DNA from: Candidatus Poribacteria bacterium
Lineage (GTDB): Bacteria; Poribacteria; WGA-4E; WGA-3G
Assembly: GCA_022821065.1 (NCBI GenBank)
Contig: JAJEEK010000067.1
Coordinates: 1-42,722 of the forward strand
DNA: 42,722 bases
Direction: 5' to 3'
The notes under the pieces are model-generated. The model did not search any database and was not told the DNA's origin. It saw only the letters and a program-made list of their open reading frames with translations. The position numbers were made by a program, and so were the translations under genes. Shown here piece by piece: positions 8,621 to 16,566 of this stretch; the first letter of the stretch is position 1; every line of letters starts with the position of its first letter.

Positions 8621-9658
8621 ATGGAACAATGGATTACTAATATTATGGGTGGGTTACCGAGTCTGGTGCTTTTTCTCATCGTCGCAGTAACGCTTTATAC
8701 ACTCGGCAAAGGGGCGGATTGGCTTGTTGATGAAGCTGTCGCACTTTCAACACGTTGGGGTTTAGGGAAAGCCGTTATCGGTGCGACGATTGTGAGTGTT
8801 GGTACGACAACGCCAGAGGCTGCGGTCTCCGTTCTCTCGGCGATACAAGGGAAACCCGGCCTCGCGCTCGGCAACGCTGTCGGTTCGATAATATGTGACA
8901 CAGGACTTATCATCGGTTTGGCATCGCTCATCGCGCCGTTACCACTCAACCGTCAACTGGCTTCACGATTGTCGAACGTGCAGGTCGGTGCGGGTATCCT
9001 TATGGTAGCCGCGTGTTTCCCGTGGTCATCACCGATGAAAGTTTTTAGTGACGGCGGTGTTTTGCCACAACTCGTCGGTGTCGTCTTTATTATCCTGCTC
9101 GGACTCTATATCTGGCAGTCCATCCGATGGGCAGGTACAATGTCATCAGATACTGAAAGTACAGAAGAACCAGAGGCTGAGGAAGGGAACGCCTTCGGCA
9201 TACTCGCTAAACTCATCGGGTCAATCGCTATCATTGTCGTCTCCGCGCAGATATTGATTCCAGCCGTGAGTATCATGGCAGAACGGATTGGCGTGCCGAA
9301 ACACATTATTTCGGCGACACTCGTCGCCTTCGGCACATCGCTCCCCGAACTGGTAACAGCGATAACGGCGGTCAGACGTGGACACGGTGAATTAGCAGTC
9401 GGAAACATTATCGGTGCGGACATTCTGAATGTGCTTTTTGTCGCCGGGGTCTCCGCTGCTGCAACGCAAGGCGGACTGCAAGCAGACGGTCAATTCTTCC
9501 AGTTCTTATTCCCAGCAATGGTATTTATTTTGATCGTTTTCAGGTGTGGTATCTTCGTGTCAGGCGACCAATTGAAACGTCCGTTTGGCATTGTCCTGGT
9601 TGCGACATGGCTTTTGGTGACAATCCTGAGTTATGTGCTTTCAATTGAGATGCATTAG
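8621..9658 (+). CDS. CaCA-family Na+/Ca2+ (cation) exchanger
   Basis: 345 residues with about ten membrane spans, an inner-membrane cation antiporter. Both alpha repeats of the CaCA family are present: GATIVSVGTTTPE with E66, followed by GNAVGSIICDT (84-94), and SATLVAFGTSLPE with E243, followed by GNIIGADILN (261-270). An acidic cytoplasmic loop (about 175-188, rich in E and D) separates the halves as in other bacterial members. AAAGGAG (8608-8614) sits 6 nt before ATG 8621, which decides the start. The segment carrying this gene and the PhyH gene is bracketed by two inverted copies of a 120-bp element. The ion cannot be read from the sequence. Confidence 0.88.
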   Translation: MEQWITNIMGGLPSLVLFLIVAVTLYTLGKGADWLVDEAVALSTRWGLGKAVIGATIVSVGTTTPEAAVSVLSAIQGKPGLALGNAVGSIICDTGLIIGLASLIAPLPLNRQLASRLSNVQVGAGILMVAACFPWSSPMKVFSDGGVLPQLVGVVFIILLGLYIWQSIRWAGTMSSDTESTEEPEAEEGNAFGILAKLIGSIAIIVVSAQILIPAVSIMAERIGVPKHIISATLVAFGTSLPELVTAITAVRRGHGELAVGNIIGADILNVLFVAGVSAAATQGGLQADGQFFQFLFPAMVFILIVFRCGIFVSGDQLKRPFGIVLVATWLLVTILSYVLSIEMH

Positions 9659-9724
9659 AAACAGCAGTCGGCTATCGGCTGTCAGCCATCAGCGAGATAG
9701 TTGAAGAAAAATTCATCATCGCAT

Positions 9725-9742
9725 CGTAGGTTGGGTTGAGCG
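9725..9742. repeat. Single GTAGGTTGGGTTGA-type repeat end
   Basis: An 18-bp sequence matching, with one difference, the terminal inverted repeats of the 11110-11357 element. It is probably a solo remnant. Confidence 0.6.
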
Positions 9743-9769
9743 GAACGGAGAAAAGAGACATTGCGGTTC

Positions 9770-9798
9770 TTGACAAAATTGTGAAAATATGTGATAGT
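9770..9798 (+). promoter_or_regulatory. Promoter for the PhyH gene
   Basis: TTGACA (9770-9775), 17-nt spacer, GATAGT (9793-9798), roughly 45 nt before the ATG at 9848. Confidence 0.55.
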
Positions 9799-9847
9799 AT
9801 ATCCTCAAATTTCGACAAGTGTTGAAGACTTTTCAAAGGAGGCAACA

Positions 9848-11029
9848 ATGAGCAACGATCAATCACCGAAGAAAGAGGTCTATCGCGCTCCGGCTTTTGC
9901 TGATTTCAAGCCGGAACTCTCCGAAACCGGACCGACGCCTGAAAGGTTAGAACATTTGCGGGAACACGGTTTCGTCATCATCAACGATTTTGTTGACAAC
10001 CCGTGGATCCCAGTCCTTCGGGAGGCGGGCCGCCGTTTGACGCAAGCCTGCGCCCCCGAAAACGGCTACGATGTCATCGACTGCTCTAAAGGGTACGTTC
10101 ACCGCGCGGGTGAGAATGAACCTTGGGCAATTCGAGGGCTTATCCATCCGGCTTTCAAGGAACCAGCTTTCGCCGAATTTTACGGATCGCCAGACTTCAC
10201 AGGCTTCGTCAAGTCTTGGTGTGGTGTGGAGCCTGAGGATCTCGTGATGACGAATATACTTCTCTGGTGCAATCCGCGGAAAAAAGAGAATAGACTCGGA
10301 TGGCATCGAGATGTGACATGGTGGGGTACCGGGAAAGGCTACTTCTCACAAGAAGAGGTCCGTGGAGACGGGCCGGAGGCTTACTCTGAGGAGGTCGAAC
10401 GGATCCGCTGGAAAGAGATTCAAGAAAGGAACGAAAAATCTATCACGGAGCGGAACGGTGTCGGCATGTTTTTGGCACTTGCGGACGACGAATGCCATGA
10501 ACTTGTTGTCGGGAGCCACAGACGCTGGCGGACCCCGCTTGAGCACGATGTCCTGCTGCCGAAATCTATGAAGGATCAAGGTGTTCCGTATACACCGAGT
10601 TGGAACGGCAGCGACCCGTTGCCCGATCAGGTCGCGATTCGGCTGAAACCCGGCGAAGCACTCATCCGTAACGGTGCTACGATCCATACCGGGCAGACCG
10701 TACCTGAGCGTGAACGTAACACACTATCCATCGGTTGGTCAAAATGGGGGGGTCCCTCTGACGAGGCACCGACGGTTGCAGACGCTCGGTACGCGTGGCA
10801 ACTCGATCCCGCTGTCCGAGAATCGCTCCCGCACGAATGGATGAAAACCGCTTGGGACCGTTGGGCTGCGAGGTACAAACTCGGCGATAGGCTTGAAGAC
10901 CGCTATGCTGGCTTTGACATCCAGCGTATCAAGGCGGGTGAAGTCGTCGGATGGCGCACCGAATTGGAGCGTCAAGCCGCCGCCGCAGGCGATAAATGGG
11001 AACGCTACCAGACTATCTCACCGTCCTAA
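9848..11029 (+). CDS. Phytanoyl-CoA dioxygenase (PhyH) family protein
   Basis: 393 residues of the Fe(II)/2-oxoglutarate-dependent PhyH family. The iron facial triad is H153-R-D155 (GWHRDVTWW) and H280 (NGATIHTGQ). R290, ten residues on, is the expected 2-oxoglutarate carboxylate ligand. VVGSHRR (about 220-226) is the usual segment preceding the distal half. Family members hydroxylate lipids, small metabolites or secondary products; this substrate is unknown. AAAGGAGG (9835-9842) with a 5-nt spacing fixes the start. It has its own promoter and a strong intrinsic terminator, so it is a single-gene unit. Confidence 0.86.
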   Translation: MSNDQSPKKEVYRAPAFADFKPELSETGPTPERLEHLREHGFVIINDFVDNPWIPVLREAGRRLTQACAPENGYDVIDCSKGYVHRAGENEPWAIRGLIHPAFKEPAFAEFYGSPDFTGFVKSWCGVEPEDLVMTNILLWCNPRKKENRLGWHRDVTWWGTGKGYFSQEEVRGDGPEAYSEEVERIRWKEIQERNEKSITERNGVGMFLALADDECHELVVGSHRRWRTPLEHDVLLPKSMKDQGVPYTPSWNGSDPLPDQVAIRLKPGEALIRNGATIHTGQTVPERERNTLSIGWSKWGGPSDEAPTVADARYAWQLDPAVRESLPHEWMKTAWDRWAARYKLGDRLEDRYAGFDIQRIKAGEVVGWRTELERQAAAAGDKWERYQTISPS

Positions 11030-11042
11030 TTACATAAGCTGT

Positions 11043-11073
11043 AAAGGCGGATCCGAGGATCCGCCTTTTTTGT
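11043..11073 (+). terminator. Intrinsic terminator of the PhyH gene
   Basis: A perfect 12-bp inverted repeat (AAAGGCGGATCC, 11043-11054, with its complement at 11057-11068) runs into a T stretch, 14 nt after the stop. Confidence 0.85.
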
Positions 11074-11109
11074 TTTTAATCAATGTGGTTCAATTATTAC
11101 CAAAATTGT

Positions 11110-11357
11110 TTGTAGGTTGGGTTGAACGGCGTTGAGAAGTTGAATGTTGATAGACCAAAAACATCTGAAAGTCAAGAGACTCCCATATCTATTCAAGAAC
11201 TTAGTGAAACCCAACTTGACAGGCTCAGCCTCCTGAAAGTTTCAAATCAAAGCGTTGGGTTTCACTCGGTCTCTGGTAAATGCGGCATCTCTGGAGAAAG
11301 TCGTGTTCTTCTGTGATTTTCACGTTTTTGGAAGTATCCGTTCAACCCAACCTACAA
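11110..11357. mobile_element. 248-bp MITE-like element with 20-bp terminal inverted repeats
   Basis: The ends 11110-11129 and 11338-11357 are perfect 20-bp inverted complements (GTAGGTTGGGTTGAACGG core). A second perfect inverted repeat of 13 bp lies inside (11203-11215 and 11254-11266, AGTGAAACCCAAC). No convincing gene is inside. Size, perfect ends and nested palindromes fit a non-autonomous element. A related solo end is at 9725-9742. Confidence 0.7.
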
Positions 11358-11370
11358 TGCCATGAGACCG

Positions 11371-11491
11371 GTTAACAGTTAACGGTACGCTGCGCTTTTA
11401 GTTTTCAGTTAACACCTTGTGGCGGTTACCGTCCATATTCCGACCACAAGAACCCTCTTTAACTGCGTACTGAGTACTGTTAACTGTTAAC
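11371..11491. repeat. 120-bp dispersed element, copy B (inverted)
   Basis: Reverse-complement copy of 8399-8518, including the GTTAAC-rich ends, the AAAAGCGCAGCGTAC segment and the CCACAAG hairpin arms. Together the two copies bracket the exchanger and PhyH genes. Confidence 0.8.
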
Positions 11492-11492
11492 T

Positions 11493-11527
11493 AGAAAAAA
11501 AATAGGCGCGCTGTAAAAGCGCGCCTA
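11493..11527 (-). terminator. Intrinsic terminator of the 11548-12378 gene
   Basis: On the minus strand a perfect 9-bp stem (TAGGCGCGC, plus-strand 11503-11511, with its complement at 11519-11527) is followed by eight T residues, about 20 nt after the stop codon. Confidence 0.85.
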
Positions 11528-11547
11528 CAACAAATAGGAATAGATGC

Positions 11548-12378
11548 CTATCTCTGTTTGATGTCTGCCCAAGTTGTCGTCAACTTCCCTTGGGGTTCGA
11601 CAGGTGTCAACGGAGCAATTTCATCGAAGAAGCTCTGCTGATCCGTCGCATCTTTCGGGTAGATAGTGACAGCGTCATGGGTCGCATCGTCAAAGTGTAG
11701 GTTGAAGTATGCGGAACCGCCACCTTCACCACACCGATAGAGCAGGACGTTCGCGCCTTTTTGCAATTCGACTTCGACGTTGTGAAGGATCGTTTTTGCG
11801 GCACCCGTCCATCTGGAATTGTTGTACCATTTCTCGCCGTTAATCCAGATATGTGCATGGTCGTCGTGTGCCGGGGACATGATAGAAGTCATAGCACTCG
11901 GTGCGTCAATAACAATAATAGCGTAGGTTTCAATGTTATCAACGGGGCCACCTCTGTTCATGTTATTTCCGTCCGCAGGGTCAATTTCAAAGACCTCCCA
12001 ACCCCGTGTGCCACCGTGATCATCTCCCCACTCTACTTCCAGTTCCTGTGTTAGGAGTAAACCTGCCATCGTTGAAATTGAAGAATCGGTAAGTTGACCA
12101 CCCGTACCTTCAGATATAAGGTCAATTTCTGCTGTTGTGCCAAAGCCACCACTGTTTTCATAGTTTCCATCGGGGCCATACCACTTCGTAATCCAAGTTT
12201 CTACATCAGCGTGATCTTCTCTCAGGCCGTCATCGTTGGGGTCTGGATTGTCTAAATGTGCTTCTTCTGCCAAAGGACCGCCTTGAATGAGGCCAGCCGC
12301 AAATACTTGGTGTGTGCCACTGATAACGAGTGTGAAAGCAATGGCAATCGCGAGTGTAAATATACTAAATTTTTTCAT
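11548..12378 (-). CDS. Secreted beta-rich protein, tandem paralogue 1
   Basis: 276 residues with a signal peptide (1-28, ending VFAA). The conserved blocks are TKWYGPDGNYENSGGF (64-79), SPAHDDHAHIWINGEKWYNN (168-187) and LQKGANVLLYRCGEGGGSAY (205-224). The last two look like the edge strands of a beta-sandwich of the kind used for carbohydrate binding (W-INGE..., then KGANVLLYR), but I do not recognise a named family. The protein ends VEPQGKLTTTWADIKQR, a tail shared with its two neighbours and with the unrelated LamG protein at 19685. It has its own promoter (12499-12527) and terminator. Probably exported or cell-surface; function unknown. Confidence 0.75.
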   Translation of the reverse strand: MKKFSIFTLAIAIAFTLVISGTHQVFAAGLIQGGPLAEEAHLDNPDPNDDGLREDHADVETWITKWYGPDGNYENSGGFGTTAEIDLISEGTGGQLTDSSISTMAGLLLTQELEVEWGDDHGGTRGWEVFEIDPADGNNMNRGGPVDNIETYAIIVIDAPSAMTSIMSPAHDDHAHIWINGEKWYNNSRWTGAAKTILHNVEVELQKGANVLLYRCGEGGGSAYFNLHFDDATHDAVTIYPKDATDQQSFFDEIAPLTPVEPQGKLTTTWADIKQR

Positions 12379-12498
12379 TTTCTATGCGTCATTCCTTTTT
12401 TAAGTTAATAGTTCAGTGTATTAGGTGGTGTTGAAGTACCCCCTAAACGCCTCTAATGGATTCTGAAATGCTGAAAAAAGTCCAACATTTCGGTGATT

Positions 12499-12527
12499 AT
12501 CATAACATTTTAACAAATTTTTGTCAA
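12499..12527 (-). promoter_or_regulatory. Promoter of secreted paralogue 1
   Basis: On the minus strand TTGACA (12527-12522), 17-nt spacer, TATGAT (12504-12499). It leaves a leader of about 115 nt before the ATG. Confidence 0.7.
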
Positions 12528-12566
12528 ATGTTATAGGTATACGCTATTCGATTTGAACGCGTTTCA

Positions 12567-13400
12567 TTAATTTCGCTTGAGATCTGCCCAAGTCGTCGTT
12601 AACTTTCCTACAGGTTCGACATCGAGGAACCCTTGGATTTCAGCGAAGAAACTCTTCTGATCGTTAGACTTATCCGGATAGATTTTAACGGCATCGTGGG
12701 TGTCATCATCAAAGTGTAGGTTGATGTACGCGGAGCCGCCGCTTTCACCGACTCGATAGACGACCACATTGGCACCTTTTTTCAAGTCAACTGTTACATT
12801 GTGAAGCACGGTTTGCGCGGCACCTGTCCATCTGGAGTTGTTGTACCATTTCTCGCCGTTAATCCAAATTTGGGCGTAATCGTCGTGTGCGGGTGACATG
12901 ATCGCTTCTCTCGCCACAGGCGAATTAATAACGATAACGCCGTAGGTATCAATATTATCCACGGGACCGCCCCGATTCATATTATTGCCGTCTGCCGGAT
13001 CGAGTTCAAAGACCGTCCACTCCCGCGTACCACCGTTACCACCCTTCCACTCGACATCAAATGATTTTGTTAGGTTTAGTCCGGCGACTGTTGAAAGTTC
13101 TACTTGTGTGATTTTACCGTTCGTGCCTTCATCAATAAGATCCTTTGGGGCAGAAGCAGGGAAACCCCCGTTGTTTTCGTAGTTGCCATCGGGACCATAC
13201 CACTTCGTAATCCAGTTAGGGTTTCCAGCGTGGTTTTCTCTCAAGCCATCATCGTTGGGGTTTGGGTTTGCGAGGAGTTCGTTTTCCTTTAAGGGGCCGT
13301 CATCAATATCATTTGCCTGTGCGTATGCAACGTGTGAGGTTCCAATGACCAGCAATAAAACCGTCGCGATCGCGACGATCAACTGGTAAAAACTTTTCAT
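12567..13400 (-). CDS. Secreted beta-rich protein, tandem paralogue 2
   Basis: 277 residues, signal peptide 1-27 ending in AYAQ. It shares with paralogue 1 the TKWYGPDGNYENNGGF block, the HDDYAQIWINGEKWYNN block and the KGANVVVYRVGESGGSAY block, and ends VEPVGKLTTTWADLKRN. The two cysteine-lacking differences (YRVGES against YRCGEG) show it has diverged. AGGAGA about 8 nt upstream supports the start. It has a fully consensus promoter at 13488-13516 and a leader hairpin at 13436-13455. Location is probably outside the cytoplasmic membrane; function unknown. Confidence 0.75.
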   Translation of the reverse strand: MKSFYQLIVAIATVLLLVIGTSHVAYAQANDIDDGPLKENELLANPNPNDDGLRENHAGNPNWITKWYGPDGNYENNGGFPASAPKDLIDEGTNGKITQVELSTVAGLNLTKSFDVEWKGGNGGTREWTVFELDPADGNNMNRGGPVDNIDTYGVIVINSPVAREAIMSPAHDDYAQIWINGEKWYNNSRWTGAAQTVLHNVTVDLKKGANVVVYRVGESGGSAYINLHFDDDTHDAVKIYPDKSNDQKSFFAEIQGFLDVEPVGKLTTTWADLKRN

Positions 13401-13435
13401 CTAATCTATCTCCTTGTATCCAATTCATAAATAAA

Positions 13436-13455
13436 GCAGGCTTCGGGAACCTGCG
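13436..13455 (-). promoter_or_regulatory. Leader hairpin upstream of secreted paralogue 2
   Basis: GCAGG and CCTGC arms, extended by a G-T and an A-T pair, in the 5' leader 35-55 nt before the ATG. The same arms and the following TTTGCCA recur at 14459-14490 before paralogue 3, so the structure is conserved between two leaders. Confidence 0.5.
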
Positions 13456-13487
13456 TGTTTTGCCAGAAAATTTATTGGAATATAAAT

Positions 13488-13516
13488 ATTATACACGCTT
13501 AACGAGGGTTTGTCAA
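13488..13516 (-). promoter_or_regulatory. Consensus promoter of secreted paralogue 2
   Basis: Minus-strand TTGACA (13516-13511), 17-nt spacer, TATAAT (13493-13488): a perfect sigma70 consensus, implying high expression. Confidence 0.8.
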
Positions 13517-13537
13517 GTATGTAACAGAACGCGATGC

Positions 13538-13578
13538 GTTATCAGTGCAGTTTTTCGCAGAAAAATCGCACTGATAAC
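13538..13578. repeat. Long hairpin between secreted paralogues 3 and 2
   Basis: GTTATCAGTGC (13538-13548) and its perfect complement (13568-13578) enclose a loop that itself pairs as TTTTT/AAAAA. It begins 15 nt after the stop of paralogue 3 on the minus strand and may end that transcript, although no T-run follows. Confidence 0.65.
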
Positions 13579-13592
13579 TACCAAATATAGGC

Positions 13593-14420
13593 TTAGTGGT
13601 TCCGTTTAATATCTGCCCACGTCGTTGTGATTTTACCAACCGGATCCACCGCTAAGACACTTTGGATTTCCTGAAAGAAATCCTTCGCATTATTCGCCTT
13701 ATCAGGATAGATGTCGGCAGCAGCGTGTGTGTCATCGTCAAAATGTAGGTTCATGTAGGCATCGCCGCCGGATTCACCACACCGGTACAGGACGACGTTC
13801 GCGCCTTTTTTCAACTGAACTTCAACGTTGTAATCCACTATCTCTGCGCCACCCGTCCATACGGAGTTGTTATACCATTTCTCGCCGTTAATCCAAATTT
13901 GTGCGTGGTCATCATGGGCAGGGGACATAACGGCTTCCCTGTCCGCTGGCAAATCAATAACACAGATCGTATAGGTATCAATGTTATCAAGACCTTCTCT
14001 TTCCATGTGGTGCGAATCCGCAGGATCGAATTCAAAAACATCCCACGAGCGGGTTCCACCGTTGCCACCTGGCCACTCTAAATCAATGGTCTGCGTTAAT
14101 CTTAAACCTTGGGGTGTTGAAAGCGTGAGTTGCGTAATTTTGCCATCGGTGCCCTCTTCGATGAGGTCCCTTCGCGCCGTCGCCCCGAACCCACCGCTAT
14201 TTTCAAAGTTTCCGTCGGGGCCATACCATTTCGTAATCCAGTTTTTGTGACCTGCGTGGTTTTCGTTCAACTCTCCGGCAGGGTCCACGAACCAGTCTGC
14301 CTCTTTTATAGGACCGTCGTCAATATTGACTTTGCCTTGCGCATAAGCGAACTGCGAAACGCTCATCGCCATCAAAAAAATTGCTGCGACAGTGAACGTC
14401 AATTGATAAGTCGTTTTCAT
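13593..14420 (-). CDS. Secreted beta-rich protein, tandem paralogue 3
   Basis: 275 residues, signal peptide 1-28 ending FAYAQ. It carries the same three blocks as its neighbours (TKWYGPDGNFENSGGF, SPAHDDHAQIWINGEKWYNN, KGANVVLYRCGESGGDAY) and ends VDPVGKITTTWADIKRNH. I start it at 14420 because AAGGAG lies 10 nt before that ATG and the signal peptide begins there. A longer in-frame extension to 14516 would add 32 residues without a leader character and would run into the promoter region (14542-14570). The gene is first in a head-to-tail set of three that each have their own promoter. Confidence 0.75.
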   Translation of the reverse strand: MKTTYQLTFTVAAIFLMAMSVSQFAYAQGKVNIDDGPIKEADWFVDPAGELNENHAGHKNWITKWYGPDGNFENSGGFGATARRDLIEEGTDGKITQLTLSTPQGLRLTQTIDLEWPGGNGGTRSWDVFEFDPADSHHMEREGLDNIDTYTICVIDLPADREAVMSPAHDDHAQIWINGEKWYNNSVWTGGAEIVDYNVEVQLKKGANVVLYRCGESGGDAYMNLHFDDDTHAAADIYPDKANNAKDFFQEIQSVLAVDPVGKITTTWADIKRNH

Positions 14421-14458
14421 AAAAATTTGTCTCCTTATACATAAGATAGAATAAACAG

Positions 14459-14478
14459 CAGGCTTTGCCAACCTGCAT
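14459..14478 (-). promoter_or_regulatory. Leader hairpin upstream of secreted paralogue 3
   Basis: GCAGG and CCTGC arms around CTTTGCCAA in the 5' leader, about 40-60 nt before the ATG, matching the hairpin before paralogue 2. Confidence 0.5.
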
Positions 14479-14541
14479 ACTTTGCCATATAGAATCCGAA
14501 TATCATTCGGATTCACTTAGATGTTTAAACGTAATGTATAC

Positions 14542-14570
14542 ATCATACATTTTTTGCAAAATTTTGTCAA
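14542..14570 (-). promoter_or_regulatory. Promoter of secreted paralogue 3
   Basis: Minus-strand TTGACA (14570-14565), 17-nt spacer, TATGAT (14547-14542). Same layout as the promoter of paralogue 1. Confidence 0.7.
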
Positions 14571-14626
14571 ATATTTTATAACACAAAGCACAACGGTCTG
14601 TGCAAACATTCTTAACTGACAACCGA

Positions 14627-16447
14627 TCATGAAGTCGGATAGGTATCTAAGGCGGTCTGCCATTTTGTGAGTTGTGTAACGCGTTGTGCTGAATCCGTCG
14701 GGATTTCAAGCGGTCGCCCGCGGGTATCAATCACCAATCCAACGATACCACCCGTCACTTCTGCTTCAACGGCGTTTCCGTTTCCTGCTCCGAGATCGAA
14801 CCGACGCGACGGTTGGAGCTTCAGTGCCGCCTTTTCACCTGACGGTAGCAGGTAGCGTCGAAGTTCACCAAACGGGATGCTTTCATTCACTGGAGACATC
14901 CCGCTACCGCTGATCTGAACGGTTATGCATTCGTCGCCCTCCTTCGCAACTCCAACAGGCGCGATGGCTGTCCCCAAATGAATGAGACAATCACGTTCAA
15001 AAACTTGGGTAGCAGCTTCGGGGTTAACTTGCGCAAGCACACCGAGTTGTGGCATCATGAAAATACTATCAACGGCGAGGTGCGTTATACCTTCCGGTTG
15101 GAATGCGTCTATCATCATGAGCATCGCCTGTTGTCGGCGCGGCGCGTGCGATAAAACGCCGCCGCTCCCAACAATCATGTCTAAAGCCCCCATATCAACA
15201 AGTGTCTGACCGCTTTCCGCTTGCGAGAAGGCTTCAGAAATTGTGCGCTGTTGTTGGACCCCACGCAATTCCACCGCCAGTTGCTTGTGCTGTTCAAAGG
15301 CGAGTCGAAGTGCCTCACGTGCGATCGCCTGCTCTAAAATCAATTCTTGTAAGGTCTGCGGAATCGTCGTTGGTCGGATCATCTTGTTTTTGACCCGATT
15401 TCGGAGGGCTCCGACTTCAATCTCAAACGGCACCCATCGGAGTACATTTTCCAAACCCGCTTCAGCGAGAACATTCGAGACACTGTAACTCATACCGAGG
15501 TTCGCGCTCACCGTTCGGTTAAAGATCGGTTCCGCCTCTCTGTTTTTGAAGACGGAAAAGACATCCGTTGTTGCGCCGCCGATGTCAACACCGACGACCT
15601 CGATATCCTGTTGTGTGGAGACGGTCTGGATGATTTCACCAACTGCACCGGGTGTCGGCATAATCGGTGCATCCGTCCAACCGATGAGTCTCTTGTAGCC
15701 GGGAGCGTGCGCCATCACGTGATCAAGGAACTGTTCCTGAATTTTGTGGCGTGTCGGCATCAAGTTTTCACGTTCTAAGATGGGACGGAGGTTGTCTACC
15801 ATCTCCAGTGCCATCACATCTTGTAGACGTTCCTGAATCGCATCGCGGGCATCTGTGTTCCCAGCATAGATTAGTGGAAGTTCATAAGCGATACCCAAAC
15901 GCGGTTTTGGACGCGCAGCGGCGATAATTTCCGCTAATTCAACGACGTGCGACGTCGTGCCACCATCAACACCACCGGAGAGGAGTAGCATATCGGGACG
16001 CAGGTGTCGGATACGTTCAATTTTCTCGTGGGGGAGGCGTTTGTCGTTAGAGGCGATGACATCCATAACAATCGCACCGGCACCGAGTGCAGCACGTTCC
16101 GCGCTTTCGCCTGTCAGATTACGGACGACACCTGCTACCATCATCTGGAGTCCACCACCGGCACTACTCGTCGAGATATAGATGTCTACGCCTTCGTCAC
16201 CGTTTTGTGGTTTTATGATGGCACCGTTGTCAAGGAGTTTGCGACCAGCAAGTTCCTCGACCTCAGTGATGGCGTTGATAACGCCTGCTGTCACATCTTC
16301 AACAGGTGCCTCAACAGTCGTTGGTGCTTCACCGCGGACGATGAGTTGGTATTCATCACCGCGTTTTTCGATGAGAATCGCTTTCGTCGTTGTACTGCCA
16401 CAATCGGTGGCAAGAATAGAGCGGATGTCCGCCGCCGGTTCGTTCAT
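14627..16447 (-). CDS. GlmL/MutL-family ASKHA ATPase
   Basis: 606 residues. Phosphate-binding loops of the ASKHA fold are visible at D15CGSTTTKA and at GVDIGGATTDVFS (286-298), and LLSGGVDGGTTSH (155-167) is a third family block. This is the MutL/GlmL family, known from the glutamate mutase operon, where the protein is thought to help maintain the B12-dependent mutase. The usual length is about 460, so this is a long version with an extended middle and C-terminal region. Neither mutase subunit is in the window, so its client here is unknown. TGGAGA about 11 nt upstream is the candidate ribosome binding site. A repeat-filled 117-bp spacer separates it from the epimerase upstream. Confidence 0.8.
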   Translation of the reverse strand: MNEPAADIRSILATDCGSTTTKAILIEKRGDEYQLIVRGEAPTTVEAPVEDVTAGVINAITEVEELAGRKLLDNGAIIKPQNGDEGVDIYISTSSAGGGLQMMVAGVVRNLTGESAERAALGAGAIVMDVIASNDKRLPHEKIERIRHLRPDMLLLSGGVDGGTTSHVVELAEIIAAARPKPRLGIAYELPLIYAGNTDARDAIQERLQDVMALEMVDNLRPILERENLMPTRHKIQEQFLDHVMAHAPGYKRLIGWTDAPIMPTPGAVGEIIQTVSTQQDIEVVGVDIGGATTDVFSVFKNREAEPIFNRTVSANLGMSYSVSNVLAEAGLENVLRWVPFEIEVGALRNRVKNKMIRPTTIPQTLQELILEQAIAREALRLAFEQHKQLAVELRGVQQQRTISEAFSQAESGQTLVDMGALDMIVGSGGVLSHAPRRQQAMLMMIDAFQPEGITHLAVDSIFMMPQLGVLAQVNPEAATQVFERDCLIHLGTAIAPVGVAKEGDECITVQISGSGMSPVNESIPFGELRRYLLPSGEKAALKLQPSRRFDLGAGNGNAVEAEVTGGIVGLVIDTRGRPLEIPTDSAQRVTQLTKWQTALDTYPTS

Positions 16448-16477
16448 ATAATTTTGTCTCCAGTTTTTCGATTTATG

Positions 16478-16566
16478 TCGCGACTGAAAGTCGCTCCTAC
16501 AAAGAGGGGATCGCGACTGAAAGTCGCTCCTACAAAGAGGGATCGCGACTGAAAGTCGCTCCTACT
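16478..16566. repeat. Tandem palindromic repeat, about 32-bp unit, nearly three copies
   Basis: Each unit holds the palindrome GCGACTgaaAGTCGC followed by TCCTACAAAGAGG; units begin near 16478, 16511 and 16543, the last being truncated. A variant (GGAGCGACctccGGTCGC) stands at 23007-23029. No variable spacers, so not a CRISPR array. It separates the epimerase gene from the GlmL gene and may stabilise or end the first transcript. Confidence 0.85.

Noticed and set aside
14421..14516. N-terminal extension of secreted paralogue 3
   Set aside because: It would place 32 residues before a complete signal peptide and no ribosome binding site supports it.
16004..16552. 182-codon plus-strand open frame
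   Set aside because: Antisense to the GlmL gene and running into the palindromic repeat array; no domain seen.
16478..16566. Possible CRISPR array
   Set aside because: Units are tandem with no spacer sequences between them and contain a palindrome at fixed position.
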